In this document: piece by piece, positions 17,919-26,509 of the stretch
How the letters are laid out: each line of letters starts with the position of its first letter
How positions within the stretch are numbered: position 1 is the stretch's first letter
Assembly (NCBI GenBank): GCA_017744715.1
Contig: JAGIAT010000003.1
Span: forward strand, 1 to 64,000
Direction of reading: 5' to 3'
DNA length: 64,000 bases
DNA from: Niabella sp.
Lineage (GTDB): Bacteria > Bacteroidota > Bacteroidia > Chitinophagales > Chitinophagaceae
Position numbers and translations under genes: made by a program
Notes under the pieces: model-generated
The model's input: the letters and a program-made list of their open reading frames with translations, nothing else
Databases searched by the model: none
Told to the model about the DNA's origin: nothing

Positions 17919-19223
17919 TTAATTTTGCGGCACCGTGTTGTCTCCGTAGAAAGTAATTTCCCCCATTGAAAAATAGTTATTGGCCGGAGGTGGCATCAGG
18001 TTCGACACCTGGCGTACAAAAAGGCGTACATACCGCACCGGTTTGGCGTCAATCGGCATTTCATATTCCGTACCATTAGCCGAAATATTTGCGATCGCCT
18101 GGTTATCGGGCGGCACCATCAGGTCATAACGGGGTATGGCGTGCCAGCCCAGGTACTGCCAGTCGTTTTTAAACGTAACCGCCGGAATGATCGTAGTTGG
18201 ATCCACGTTATTCGGTGCCGGGCTAAGCGCACCCCAGCGCACGCTTAATGAATCCAGCCAGTAAGGGCGGTCTGAAAGTTTGGTAAAATCAATTTTGTCG
18301 GTTCCCCACATCTCAAATTGCTGGATATTCACCTGGCCATAGGGACTGTTTACATGGTAGCCGTGAATTACAATACGACTCAGTTTTACTACCTGTTTCA
18401 GGTCGATGGTAATCGACAAGCCGCTGCTTCCCTGGGCTGTGAGCCAGCCGTGGCTGGCTGTATTTACAATATTATCCCAAAGTGTAGCAGTAGTGCGGCC
18501 GGAAAGACTTGATGTATTGTCATATGGAATATTGGTGCGGTAATCGGCATAGGGTTTTGGAATGACCGTTTCAAAGAATGGCGTTGTCGAATAAAAAACC
18601 GTGTCGGATGTATTGCCCCACTTGTCTTCAATGGTTACGGCCACATTCGTTGGCTTCGGAGCAAACCCTCTGAAAGAACGCTTGTCACTTGCAACGGTTG
18701 TGTAATACACTTCGCGGGTCTTCAGTACTTTTGTAATACTATCAGGAACCATCAAACGTACACCCAGCGCTGTATTGGCCGCATTATCCCAGTTTGCCAC
18801 AATGCCCCCGAAACCCGGCTGCAGCTTCAGCGATTTTTCTGCAAGACTTACCAACCCTTCCAATGGCGTAAACTCTATTTCCAAAGGCTGCGATCGTTCC
18901 TCCTGCTTGTTCACTTTATACAGCTTCGCTTTTACCTTTTCGTTTGCCGGCAAATTAAATCCCTCTATCCGGAGCGTATTTTTATATACCGAAGATTTCT
19001 CCGTAAATATATTTCCGTTCCGCTCGTATTCCGCCATCACATATAACAGGTCATCCTCACCGGGTACCTGGTAGGTGATAATTGCCCCTCCGTTTATGGG
19101 TGTTATCGTTTCCACTTTTACGGGAGAGGAATTCCATACGCCCGGAGTCTTTTCTTTTTCTTTCCTGCAGGCGCATAAAAGGCTAAAAGCGATGCATGCG
19201 ATTATAAGATTATATTTCTTCAT
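17919..19223 (-). CDS. DUF4959/DUF5126/DUF5000 surface lipoprotein
   Basis: The frame continues upstream to 19502 inside the SusD gene, but the real start is the ATG at 19223 (or 19235), which gives MKKYNLIIACIAFSLLCAC, a lipoprotein signal with Cys19. The mature protein of about 415 residues has an Fn3-like first part (DUF4959: VKVETITPINGGAIITYQVPGEDDLLYVMAEY). A middle domain follows (DUF5126-like). The C-terminal third is F5/8-type/discoidin-like (DUF5000: WLTAQGSSGLSITIDLKQVVKLSRIVIHG). This arrangement is characteristic of the third gene in susC-susD-X loci and is thought to bind glycan at the cell surface. It starts 43 bp behind SusD1 and ends 34 bp before the DUF4998 gene start, consistent with one operon. 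Confidence 0.85.
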   Translation of the reverse strand: MKKYNLIIACIAFSLLCACRKEKEKTPGVWNSSPVKVETITPINGGAIITYQVPGEDDLLYVMAEYERNGNIFTEKSSVYKNTLRIEGFNLPANEKVKAKLYKVNKQEERSQPLEIEFTPLEGLVSLAEKSLKLQPGFGGIVANWDNAANTALGVRLMVPDSITKVLKTREVYYTTVASDKRSFRGFAPKPTNVAVTIEDKWGNTSDTVFYSTTPFFETVIPKPYADYRTNIPYDNTSSLSGRTTATLWDNIVNTASHGWLTAQGSSGLSITIDLKQVVKLSRIVIHGYHVNSPYGQVNIQQFEMWGTDKIDFTKLSDRPYWLDSLSVRWGALSPAPNNVDPTTIIPAVTFKNDWQYLGWHAIPRYDLMVPPDNQAIANISANGTEYEMPIDAKPVRYVRLFVRQVSNLMPPPANNYFSMGEITFYGDNTVPQN

Positions 19224-19266
19224 AAGAAAATTCATTATCATTATTAATAAGCTTCTTCCATTCCTG

Positions 19267-21345
19267 TTACCATCCGTAAGTTTGAACCAGATTGGTATTG
19301 GCGCGGATATCTGACTGTGCAATCGGATACAGGTAATCCCTGAATGTAACCGTGCGGGGTGCACCATATACAAACGGTACATAATACTGATCCGAAGTGG
19401 CACCGGTGGTGGTCCATAAAGTAGGTGGCAGACTCCAGTATTGCAGCGCGGTCTTCCAGCGGCGGATGTCCCAGAAACGCTGTCCTTCAAATGCCAGCTC
19501 AATCAGACGCTCTCTCTGAATAATTTTACGCATCTCGTTTTTATTGGCGGGCGCAGCGGCGTTATAGGCCGCATCTCTCCAGGATTCTACTACCCCCTTT
19601 AATCCTGCACTGGACCTTACTTTGTCGATCCATTGGTATACTTCATTGTCCGGTGCCGCTTTCACTTCATTCAGCGCTTCACTGTACAGCAGGTACAGGT
19701 CGGCCAGGCGCAGCAGCGGGAACTGGTACGGATAGGGTGAATAGGGATTACCGGCAACGCCCTTACTGCTGGAGCTTTCAAATGCAATGATCTTCTTAGG
19801 TACATAGCCATTCAGCCCTACTTCTCCGGAACGCTGCCTGAGGTAGACTCCGAATGTTGCGCCCCCGTTGTCTGTGGTAGACTCGTTTTCAAAGTAGCCC
19901 CGGTCAAAACCAAGGTCGGCATAAAAACGCGGTTCCCGGAAAAAGTGCATGGAGGCCGTTATTTCACCGGTAGGGATATAAGTAGCATGCAGGTCACTGG
20001 CAATGGCCCGGCGCGGTTTATACCGGTTGGCGTAATCAAAGAATTTATCGTCTTCAATCGGTACACCGTTATTGGAATAAAACAGTTCCGCCATGTGCCA
20101 GGAGGCTGCAAAATACTGGGCCTGGTACGACTGATCCTGCGAATACATTTGCGGATAGAGCAGCTTCAGCATATTTCCAAGAGAATTCAAACCCAATGCA
20201 GAAGAGTTTCCTTTCAGATCAGCAAATTGCTCCTGGGTAGACCATATAACGCCGGGATTCCGTTCCAGGCTCTCCGTGATCGATTTCCGGATGGTCATCA
20301 GTTGTACCATGCTATCGTTCATCGCGAAGGTTTTGGCACCACCCGAAAACTTATTGAACGCATATAACCGATAACCGTTGCCTTCCGCGGCATCAATGGC
20401 TGCTTTAATGGCAGTAGCCGCCCGTTGCCATTTGGCAGGATCGTAGGTTGCGGAAATCAGTTGCTTCCCTCTCTTATCTACCCAGCCAGCATAATCCGGG
20501 TTTCCGTTAAACAGCGGGCTTGCGGCCCATGCCAGCAGTTTTGCCTTCACTCCCAGGGCAATTACCTGTGAGATCCTTCCCTGTTCCGTTGTTGGGTCCG
20601 GCAATACCGGTGGCAGCCCGGGCAACGATTCGTCAATGAGTCCTGCAATATAATCCACGCATTCATCCACCGGCTCCCGGAACACTCTTGTTTCTTCAGG
20701 AGGAGCGGAAACCGGTATGTTTTCTTTCACCAGCACGATCGGCCCGTACAGCTGCAACAAAAAGAAATGATAATATGCCTTTAAAAACTTCACTTCCGAA
20801 ATCCATCTTGTACGTTCCTCCTCTGTAATATCTCTGGGTATATGCGCATTCTCCAGGAAGATATTACAATCACGCAGTGCTTTATACATGCTTTTTACAG
20901 CACTGCCCCTGGAATCACTATAACCAGACCAATAGTCCTGGTAGGGCGTATTGGTATTCTGAAGCCCCCGGCTGATCTGGCCGGCCAGCGAATTTCCGGC
21001 CCGGCTCTCTCCTTTATAATCAAATTCATCCCTGCTTGTAAAATAGGTGGGGTAATAGAACGGATCCGTTGGATCGGGTAGCCAGGAATAACAGGTTCTT
21101 AAAAACTTTTCCGTTACCGACCGGTTGGAAAAAGCATGATCCAACGTAGGCGTATCATTGGGTACCACGTCCAGGAATTTGTTACACCCGCCGGTGACCA
21201 GCAATACAAAGAATAAACTCAGAACGCCTGGCCATTTTTTTAAAGCAGCATACCTTTTTGCGTAAGCGCTCCGTTGTGCCTTTTCCACCCGGGCAGCACC
21301 GCTGCCGGTGAAAAAGAATTTATGAATAGCCGATATCATTTGCAT
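19267..21345 (-). CDS. SusD/RagB-family glycan-binding lipoprotein (copy 1)
   Basis: A 692-residue protein. An unusually long positively charged N-terminal region precedes the signal and lipobox TGGC (Cys54) followed by NKFLDVVPNDTPT, the classic SusD start. The SusD TPR-like pattern is present (FLRTCYSWLPDP, EVKFLKAYYHFFLLQLYGPIVLV), and the C-terminus has FPLLRLADLYLLYSEALNEV, RERLIELAFEGQRFWDIRRWK and the final DYLYPIAQSDIRAN. It is the lid of the SusC1 TonB-dependent transporter, whose stop codon lies 22 bp upstream. Substrate is unknown. If the ATG at 21345 is correct, the long n-region is odd; no nearer in-frame ATG precedes the signal except Met3. Confidence 0.95.
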   Translation of the reverse strand: MQMISAIHKFFFTGSGAARVEKAQRSAYAKRYAALKKWPGVLSLFFVLLVTGGCNKFLDVVPNDTPTLDHAFSNRSVTEKFLRTCYSWLPDPTDPFYYPTYFTSRDEFDYKGESRAGNSLAGQISRGLQNTNTPYQDYWSGYSDSRGSAVKSMYKALRDCNIFLENAHIPRDITEEERTRWISEVKFLKAYYHFFLLQLYGPIVLVKENIPVSAPPEETRVFREPVDECVDYIAGLIDESLPGLPPVLPDPTTEQGRISQVIALGVKAKLLAWAASPLFNGNPDYAGWVDKRGKQLISATYDPAKWQRAATAIKAAIDAAEGNGYRLYAFNKFSGGAKTFAMNDSMVQLMTIRKSITESLERNPGVIWSTQEQFADLKGNSSALGLNSLGNMLKLLYPQMYSQDQSYQAQYFAASWHMAELFYSNNGVPIEDDKFFDYANRYKPRRAIASDLHATYIPTGEITASMHFFREPRFYADLGFDRGYFENESTTDNGGATFGVYLRQRSGEVGLNGYVPKKIIAFESSSSKGVAGNPYSPYPYQFPLLRLADLYLLYSEALNEVKAAPDNEVYQWIDKVRSSAGLKGVVESWRDAAYNAAAPANKNEMRKIIQRERLIELAFEGQRFWDIRRWKTALQYWSLPPTLWTTTGATSDQYYVPFVYGAPRTVTFRDYLYPIAQSDIRANTNLVQTYGW

Positions 21346-21367
21346 GTGATTTTAATTTAGCAGTAAT

Positions 21368-24300
21368 TTAAAAAGTAACATTCAGACCAAAATTGATAAC
21401 CCGCTGCACAGGATACCCCAAACCTTTTCCGGCCATCTCCGGATCCCACATTTTGAATTTAGACCACAGCAACAGGTTGGTACCACTCATGTATAAGCGA
21501 AACCGCTCTACACGTGCTTTCTGGGTTAACCGGTGTGGTAAAGTATATCCAAATTCACCCGACTTCAGGCGCACAAACGATCCGTCGCGAAGCCAATGGG
21601 TGCTTGTCTGATTGTTATTATTAATGGTGTATTCCGATAAACGGGGCCAGAAGGCCTGGATATCCCGGTTGGTTTCAGACCAGTGATCGTCTGCTATATA
21701 TTGCAGCAGGGCTCTTTGTCCATTGTTCAGGAACGGTGAAATGTCGGCAGGACTGATAAAGAACGACGAACGGCCGGAACCCTGGAAGAACAGCGACAGA
21801 TCAAATGCTTTGTACACGGCCGTAAATCCTCCTCCAAAAATAATTTCAGGAACCGTGGGATACCCGATCGGCACAAAGTCATTGTTATCGATCTGGCCAT
21901 CGCCATTGATGTCCTTGTATTTGATATCACCGGCGCCGTACTCGCCAAAGAGCTGCCTGGGCGCATTCTTTACATCGTCATCGTCAATAAACAGGCGCTC
22001 TGCAATCAAGCCCATTGGCTGCGCAAGTTTCAACCCTACGCGCGATCTCCAGGGTACATCACCAAAATCCGGTTCTTCATATTTTTTAAATCTACTGGAG
22101 GCATAAGTAAAGGTTCCGTTTACCTGCAGGGAAAAATCCTGCCCAAAGGTTTTGTCATACTTGAGTTCGGTTTCAAAACCCTTACCCTGCGCTACACCTA
22201 CATTCGCCCAGGGGATCACGCGCAACCCCATCGTGGTGGGTATGTCGGCCCGTTGCTGCAGAATATTCTCCCGGGTTTCAGCAAAAAAGTCCGTGATCAT
22301 TGTAAAATTCCTGAACAGTCCCAGTTCCAGCCTCAGGTTGGTTTTTTTGGCAATCTCCCAAGTGATCAGATCATTGCCATACCGGCCGATCGTTATCCCG
22401 TTGCGGTATGCCCGGTTGTATCCGAACCAGTAGCCGGCTCCGTTCATATTCACCTGCGGCAGGTAGAAGAACCGGTCTACCACATTAGAGATCAGGTCAT
22501 CAATATTGGTATTCGTGCTGCCGATCTGGTCGTTACCCACTTTACCATAGGTACCGCTGATCTTCAACGTACTGATCACGTCTTTTGCATTTTGCATGAA
22601 CGCCTCGTTGCTTACCACCCATCCGGCTCCTACAGAAGGAAAAAATCCCCAGCGGTTTTTTGACGCAAAGCGCTCGCTTCCGTTATAACCGTAGTTAAAC
22701 TCGAGGAAGTAGCGGGAATCATATCCGTAAGCCACCCTTCCCGCCGAAGAAATATTCCGCTGGGGTAAGGAGGCCTGAAGTTGCTGTGCGTTGGTAAGCG
22801 CTCCGGGAACCGCCTGGCTGGCAGATCGTATCGTTTCCACCAACGTTACGTTCAGGTCGTGCACATCGTTAAATGTTTTGTTATACCCAAGACGTACTTC
22901 ACCATACTGAATGGCGCCCACCGTCCGGTTACCGGGCGAATAGTCCAGGTATTCTGTTCCTCCATCCGGGTTCAGCGCTAATAATTTGTACGAGCCATCC
23001 AGCGTTGTAGCCGGCATGTAATAAAACGGATTATAGCCGCGCGACTGCTGATAGAGTGCCTTACGGGTTACGTTGTAAATGCCGCGGGCGGTCAGTCCTT
23101 TTAAAGCACCCTTAAATTTATGCTCCATTTCCAGCTGCAGCAGCATCATCGATTGCTTTTGTTCCATAAAGTTGCTTGCAAGTGCTGCCGCAGGGTTTAC
23201 CAAACTCATTTCCATGTTGTTTCCAAACAGCACATGTTTGGTAAATTCATTAGCCGAATCAGCCGGATAATATGGTAAAAACTTTACCGGTGAAGCATTA
23301 CGGGCGGTATTAAATACAGCAGCTCCTCCGCTGGTTGGACCGCTAAGGTCGTCAAACGAACCATAGGCCCTTATAATTGCCGTAGTACTTGGTGTAAACT
23401 TAATGGTTACATTGGAACGTAACTGGAAACGGTCGATGTTGATATTATTTTTTATCAGGTTCTCGGGGCTTTCTTTTAAGATGCCCTGATCATTCTGGTA
23501 ATTGGCCGCCAGGTAATAAAGCACCGTTTGTCCGCCCCCGGTTATATTCAGATTGGCACGCCGGTTCACCGCCCTGTTCTTTATGAGGTAATTGTACCAG
23601 TCTACAGAAGGATTTAAAATAGGATTGATCCCTTCCGACGTTTCACGGATTTTTGTTAAAGAATAAGGCAGGTCTACCATTGCGTCGCGGGTACGCACTG
23701 CTTCATTGTGCAATTTCATATAGGTAATCGGGTCGGCCAGTTTCACCAGTTCCGAATTGTAGGAGTTGGACTGCTCCGCCCTGAAATTAAATGCCAGCTT
23801 ATCTACCTTACCTTCCTTGGTGGTTACCAGGATCACCCCGTTTGCGCCGCGGGCGCCATAGAGTGCAGCGGCATTGGCATCTTTCATAATAGAGAACGAA
23901 GCGATATCATCCACATTGATCCGGGCCAGATCGTTGGGTTCCATTTCAATACCATCGATCAGGATCAGCGGGTTCTTTTTGCCGGAGGAACTAAAGCTGG
24001 TAATGCCACGGATAAAAAACTCCGCATTATCCAGCCCCGGCTCACCCGAACGCTGGTAAGCAATCACCCCCGCCAGCCTTCCCGCAAAGGCCGTTGTAAG
24101 ATTGCTGGACGGTACTTTCAAACTGGAGGGATTTACGGTGGTAATGGCGCTTACCACACTCTCCTTTTTCTGTTTTCCATAGGCCACCACCACTACATCA
24201 TCCTCACTTTTGGAAACGGCCTTTAAAGTAATTTCTATCGTCTTTTGTGTTGAAAACGATACCGGCACTTCGCGTTCCTCATAGCCTACATAGGTAACCA

Positions 24301-24589
24301 CCAGTACTGCTTTATCCGCCGGAAGCTTCAGGGAGAACTTACCCGCCATGTCCGTGTTCGTACCCGTTGTGGTGCCTTTTATAACCACATTGGCACCAAT
24401 GATACCCACTCCTATTTCATCAACGATGCGACCTGTAAGCACTCTATCCTCCTGTGCCAATCCTGTTGCCGGTTTTATTACCAACAAAAAAAGGAGGAAA
24501 CACAATAAAGTTCTGGTGTTTAAAAAATTGAAGCAGCAAATCCTCATGAGGTCATTTTGGTATTTGGCGTAATTTTTACGTTCTTTCAT
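21368..24589 (-). CDS. SusC/RagA TonB-dependent outer-membrane transporter (copy 1)
   Basis: A 1,073-residue protein with a signal peptide ending near ATGLAQ. Domains in order are a carboxypeptidase-regulatory-like fold (VLTGRIVDEIGVGIIGANVVIKGT, about 50-135), a TonB-box-like/linker segment (DDVVVVAYGKQKKESVVSAIT), and a plug with NPLILIDGIEMEPNDLARINVDDIASFSIMKDANAAALYGARGANGVILVTT, the SusC signature. An outer-membrane beta-barrel follows and ends in VQRVINFGLNVTF, with the terminal aromatic residue used for barrel assembly. It forms the import complex with SusD1, which starts 22 bp downstream. A duplicated operator module lies 217-351 bp upstream of its start codon. Confidence 0.96.
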   Translation of the reverse strand: MKERKNYAKYQNDLMRICCFNFLNTRTLLCFLLFLLVIKPATGLAQEDRVLTGRIVDEIGVGIIGANVVIKGTTTGTNTDMAGKFSLKLPADKAVLVVTYVGYEEREVPVSFSTQKTIEITLKAVSKSEDDVVVVAYGKQKKESVVSAITTVNPSSLKVPSSNLTTAFAGRLAGVIAYQRSGEPGLDNAEFFIRGITSFSSSGKKNPLILIDGIEMEPNDLARINVDDIASFSIMKDANAAALYGARGANGVILVTTKEGKVDKLAFNFRAEQSNSYNSELVKLADPITYMKLHNEAVRTRDAMVDLPYSLTKIRETSEGINPILNPSVDWYNYLIKNRAVNRRANLNITGGGQTVLYYLAANYQNDQGILKESPENLIKNNINIDRFQLRSNVTIKFTPSTTAIIRAYGSFDDLSGPTSGGAAVFNTARNASPVKFLPYYPADSANEFTKHVLFGNNMEMSLVNPAAALASNFMEQKQSMMLLQLEMEHKFKGALKGLTARGIYNVTRKALYQQSRGYNPFYYMPATTLDGSYKLLALNPDGGTEYLDYSPGNRTVGAIQYGEVRLGYNKTFNDVHDLNVTLVETIRSASQAVPGALTNAQQLQASLPQRNISSAGRVAYGYDSRYFLEFNYGYNGSERFASKNRWGFFPSVGAGWVVSNEAFMQNAKDVISTLKISGTYGKVGNDQIGSTNTNIDDLISNVVDRFFYLPQVNMNGAGYWFGYNRAYRNGITIGRYGNDLITWEIAKKTNLRLELGLFRNFTMITDFFAETRENILQQRADIPTTMGLRVIPWANVGVAQGKGFETELKYDKTFGQDFSLQVNGTFTYASSRFKKYEEPDFGDVPWRSRVGLKLAQPMGLIAERLFIDDDDVKNAPRQLFGEYGAGDIKYKDINGDGQIDNNDFVPIGYPTVPEIIFGGGFTAVYKAFDLSLFFQGSGRSSFFISPADISPFLNNGQRALLQYIADDHWSETNRDIQAFWPRLSEYTINNNNQTSTHWLRDGSFVRLKSGEFGYTLPHRLTQKARVERFRLYMSGTNLLLWSKFKMWDPEMAGKGLGYPVQRVINFGLNVTF

Positions 24590-24805
24590 TTTACTTTGAT
24601 TATTTATCCTCTATCCATTGTTACCGAGGCCATCATTCCTTGCCTCATTACATATATAAAGGCCGGTTTATAAAAAAATACCTGCGTAAAAAAGTGTTTA
24701 GGTTATGTACGCGTGATTTTCATAAAACCCAGCCATCAATAAAATGAAAAAGATCATTTTAAAAGAGCGCATGAAGGGCCCTGAGAATTTCAGCAAGCAA
24801 TTGGC

Positions 24806-24940
24806 AATCGTCATTTTTGCAGTTTTTTAGCGGTTTTGCAACCAGTACTACACGCAAGATAACAGCAAAAATGATCAAAAACAAGTTTTTTGCGGATTTT
24901 TTGCGGATTTATAATTTAGTTTACGCAAACAAACCGACTA
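24806..24940. promoter_or_regulatory. Operator module A: four GCG half-site pairs with 11-bp spacing
   Basis: Pairs of T-rich (T)GC(G) half-sites exactly 11 bp apart occur four times in alternating orientation. The GC steps lie at 24819 and 24830 (direct), 24854 and 24865 (inverted), 24892 and 24903 (direct), and 24925 and 24936 (inverted, the last half-site degenerate as CGA). The whole stretch is similar to module B at 31809-31945, including ACACGCA-ATAACAGCAAAAA. It sits 217 bp upstream of SusC1. Paired half-sites one helical turn apart fit the tandem sites used by DeoR-family repressors such as AgaR. Confidence 0.6.
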
Positions 24941-24985
24941 TACTCCCAACCGAAGCACTGCACCCTGTTTCAAGAAGAGAGATAT

Positions 24986-25390
24986 TTACCTTAGAATCAT
25001 TGTATTAGATGCACCCAACGATATCCTTGTTTCAGTCACCCCAATGATGTGTACGTTACCGGATCCTGCGTTTTTGATACCCGTAATCGCTATCTGATCG
25101 CTACCGGCGTTTGCCATTGAATAATACGTTCTGCTGAAATAATCTCCGGCTGTTATGCCTATCCGCCTACTGCGTTTTCCCATTTGCAATACAACATCAA
25201 TAGAACCGCTGCAGGTATCATATAGCGGATCTTAGCAGGTACACCCATTGCCTTGTTAACATCGCAACGCCCCACAATCCGTTTTCAATCTCTGCGCTAT
25301 AAGCCGGAAGCAGGTTTACACGCAGGGTGTACCATCTATACAACCGTTAACCATCACCTTAAAGCGGGTTGAAGTTGTAAGGATCCGGCC
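24986..25390 (-). pseudogene. Possible decayed coding remnant of unknown family
   Basis: Minus-strand reading gives protein-like but broken segments in several frames. From the right these are WYTLRVNLLPAYSAEIENG then GLWGVAMLTRQWV, a shift to MGVPAKIRY, and another shift to YDTCSGSIDVVLQMGKRSR running through IGITAGDYFSRTYYSMANAG to a stop at 24986. The pieces connect only through frameshifts and stops, as in a gene remnant. I do not recognise the family. It lies between the DUF5017 gene and SusC1 on the same strand. Composition is like the coding sequence around it, but there is no intact frame. Confidence 0.4.
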
Positions 25391-25399
25391 CTGCTTTCA

Positions 25400-26482
25400 T
25401 CAGGGCGTTACATTCACCACTACCTTTCTTACAATCGACGCTTCCGCTTCAATGGTGTTGTTGGCCGCTACAAAAACCGCTTCATACCGGCCGGGCGTGC
25501 TATAGGTATAACTGTATGCCGTTGGCATGGCCCCGTAAACCGATGTTCGAACCGGAACGGACCAATCCTTTCCAAGCGCAACCGTACCCAGGGTAACGGG
25601 CGCCGACACGGCCCAGTTCTCACTGTATGGATCATTAAACGGGCTATTGGGATCATACGGTACATATACCGGCAATACAGCCCCCGGATTGTACTGCGGA
25701 CTTTTGGGATCATAGATCGGATTCTTCGGATCAAACACCGGGCTATTGGGATCATAAATGGGATCCGCAGGGTTCTTATATACCGGCCCGTACAGGGTTA
25801 CCCGGGTATTGGTTATGGTGGAGCGGGCTTTTGCATTTACCGGGTTTTCATCCACGATCCGGAAACCGGCAAGCGCCTGGTCTGCAATGGTAACAACGGC
25901 ACCGTTTACTGTTGCGTTGATACTTTTCAATAAAAAATTTTCCACGATCCATTGCCGGGCATAGCCATTGGCCACCTGGGGCCTGTTGATATAACGCAGT
26001 GCAAAATAAACCGGTTTTCCGGCAACCACATATTTAGAAAGATCAACCGTGCGCGTGGCCACCATCGTTGCCGAATTAGCCAGGGCAAAACTATCTGTTA
26101 TATCGATCCAGGTAGCTGCTTTTACGCCGGCAAGATCTGCATAATTTCCGTTAAAGTCTGTAGAAAGCAACACGGAGAACTGGTTGGCCTGCGTTCCTGC
26201 CGGGTTGCCGGCAGCCACACCATTTGAAAAACTCAGCGTAAGTCCCTTACCGGCTACATCAACCGTTCTGCCATCTTTATATGCATAGTCCTTGTAAATT
26301 TCTCCCGGGTAAAATGAAACCGTGGCCGCTGCGCCCGAAAATTTAAAAACCGCAGGCGTACCGGCCTTAACCGTTAACTCGGTAGTAGTTACATTAAAAT
26401 CAGGAGTGGCCACTTCTGCAAGTTCTTTTTGACAGGATACAAAAAATACGCCCGCCATCCATATCCAATTTTTAATTTTCAT
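25400..26482 (-). CDS. DUF5017-domain surface lipoprotein
   Basis: The ATG at 26482 begins MKIKNWIWMAGVFFVSC, a lipoprotein signal with Cys17; an upstream ATG at 26506 is less likely. The 360-residue mature protein has the DUF5017 signature (VFKFSGAAATVSFYPGEIYKDYAY) and a C-terminal Ig/PKD-like strand pair (SYTYSTPGRYEAVFVAANNT). In the middle is a proline/aspartate-rich stretch with 7-residue repeats (PIYDPNS, PVFDPKN, PIYDPKS). DUF5017 proteins accompany SusD-type proteins and are thought to be surface glycan-binding subunits. It lies 27 bp behind SusD2, so it is the third gene of the second SusCD operon. A small GCCCTG/CAGGGC hairpin overlaps its stop codon. Confidence 0.82.
   Translation of the reverse strand: MKIKNWIWMAGVFFVSCQKELAEVATPDFNVTTTELTVKAGTPAVFKFSGAAATVSFYPGEIYKDYAYKDGRTVDVAGKGLTLSFSNGVAAGNPAGTQANQFSVLLSTDFNGNYADLAGVKAATWIDITDSFALANSATMVATRTVDLSKYVVAGKPVYFALRYINRPQVANGYARQWIVENFLLKSINATVNGAVVTIADQALAGFRIVDENPVNAKARSTITNTRVTLYGPVYKNPADPIYDPNSPVFDPKNPIYDPKSPQYNPGAVLPVYVPYDPNSPFNDPYSENWAVSAPVTLGTVALGKDWSVPVRTSVYGAMPTAYSYTYSTPGRYEAVFVAANNTIEAEASIVRKVVVNVTP
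25683..25770 (-). repeat. 21-bp repeats encoding a Pro/Asp-rich heptad in the DUF5017 protein
   Basis: Three to four units of 21 bp encode PIYDPNS, PVFDPKN, PIYDPKS and the partial PQYNPG, with a further related YDPNSPFNDPYS about 30 bp to the left. The repeats interrupt the DUF5017 fold between its jelly-roll-like part and the C-terminal domain. They could act as a rigid spacer or bind calcium through the regularly spaced Asp residues; both are inference. Confidence 0.6.
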
Positions 26483-26509
26483 AACAATTATTTTTGAACC
26501 AGGCATGCA

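Noticed and set aside
19224..19502. N-terminal extension of the DUF4959 gene
   Set aside because: It overlaps the end of susD1 and has no protein-like sequence; the lipoprotein signal starts at 19223.
24806..24940. Duplicated 130-bp block as a MITE or insertion-sequence end
   Set aside because: There are no terminal inverted repeats or target duplications; both copies sit at matching positions upstream of susC genes and consist of ordered half-sites, so they are read as promoter modules.
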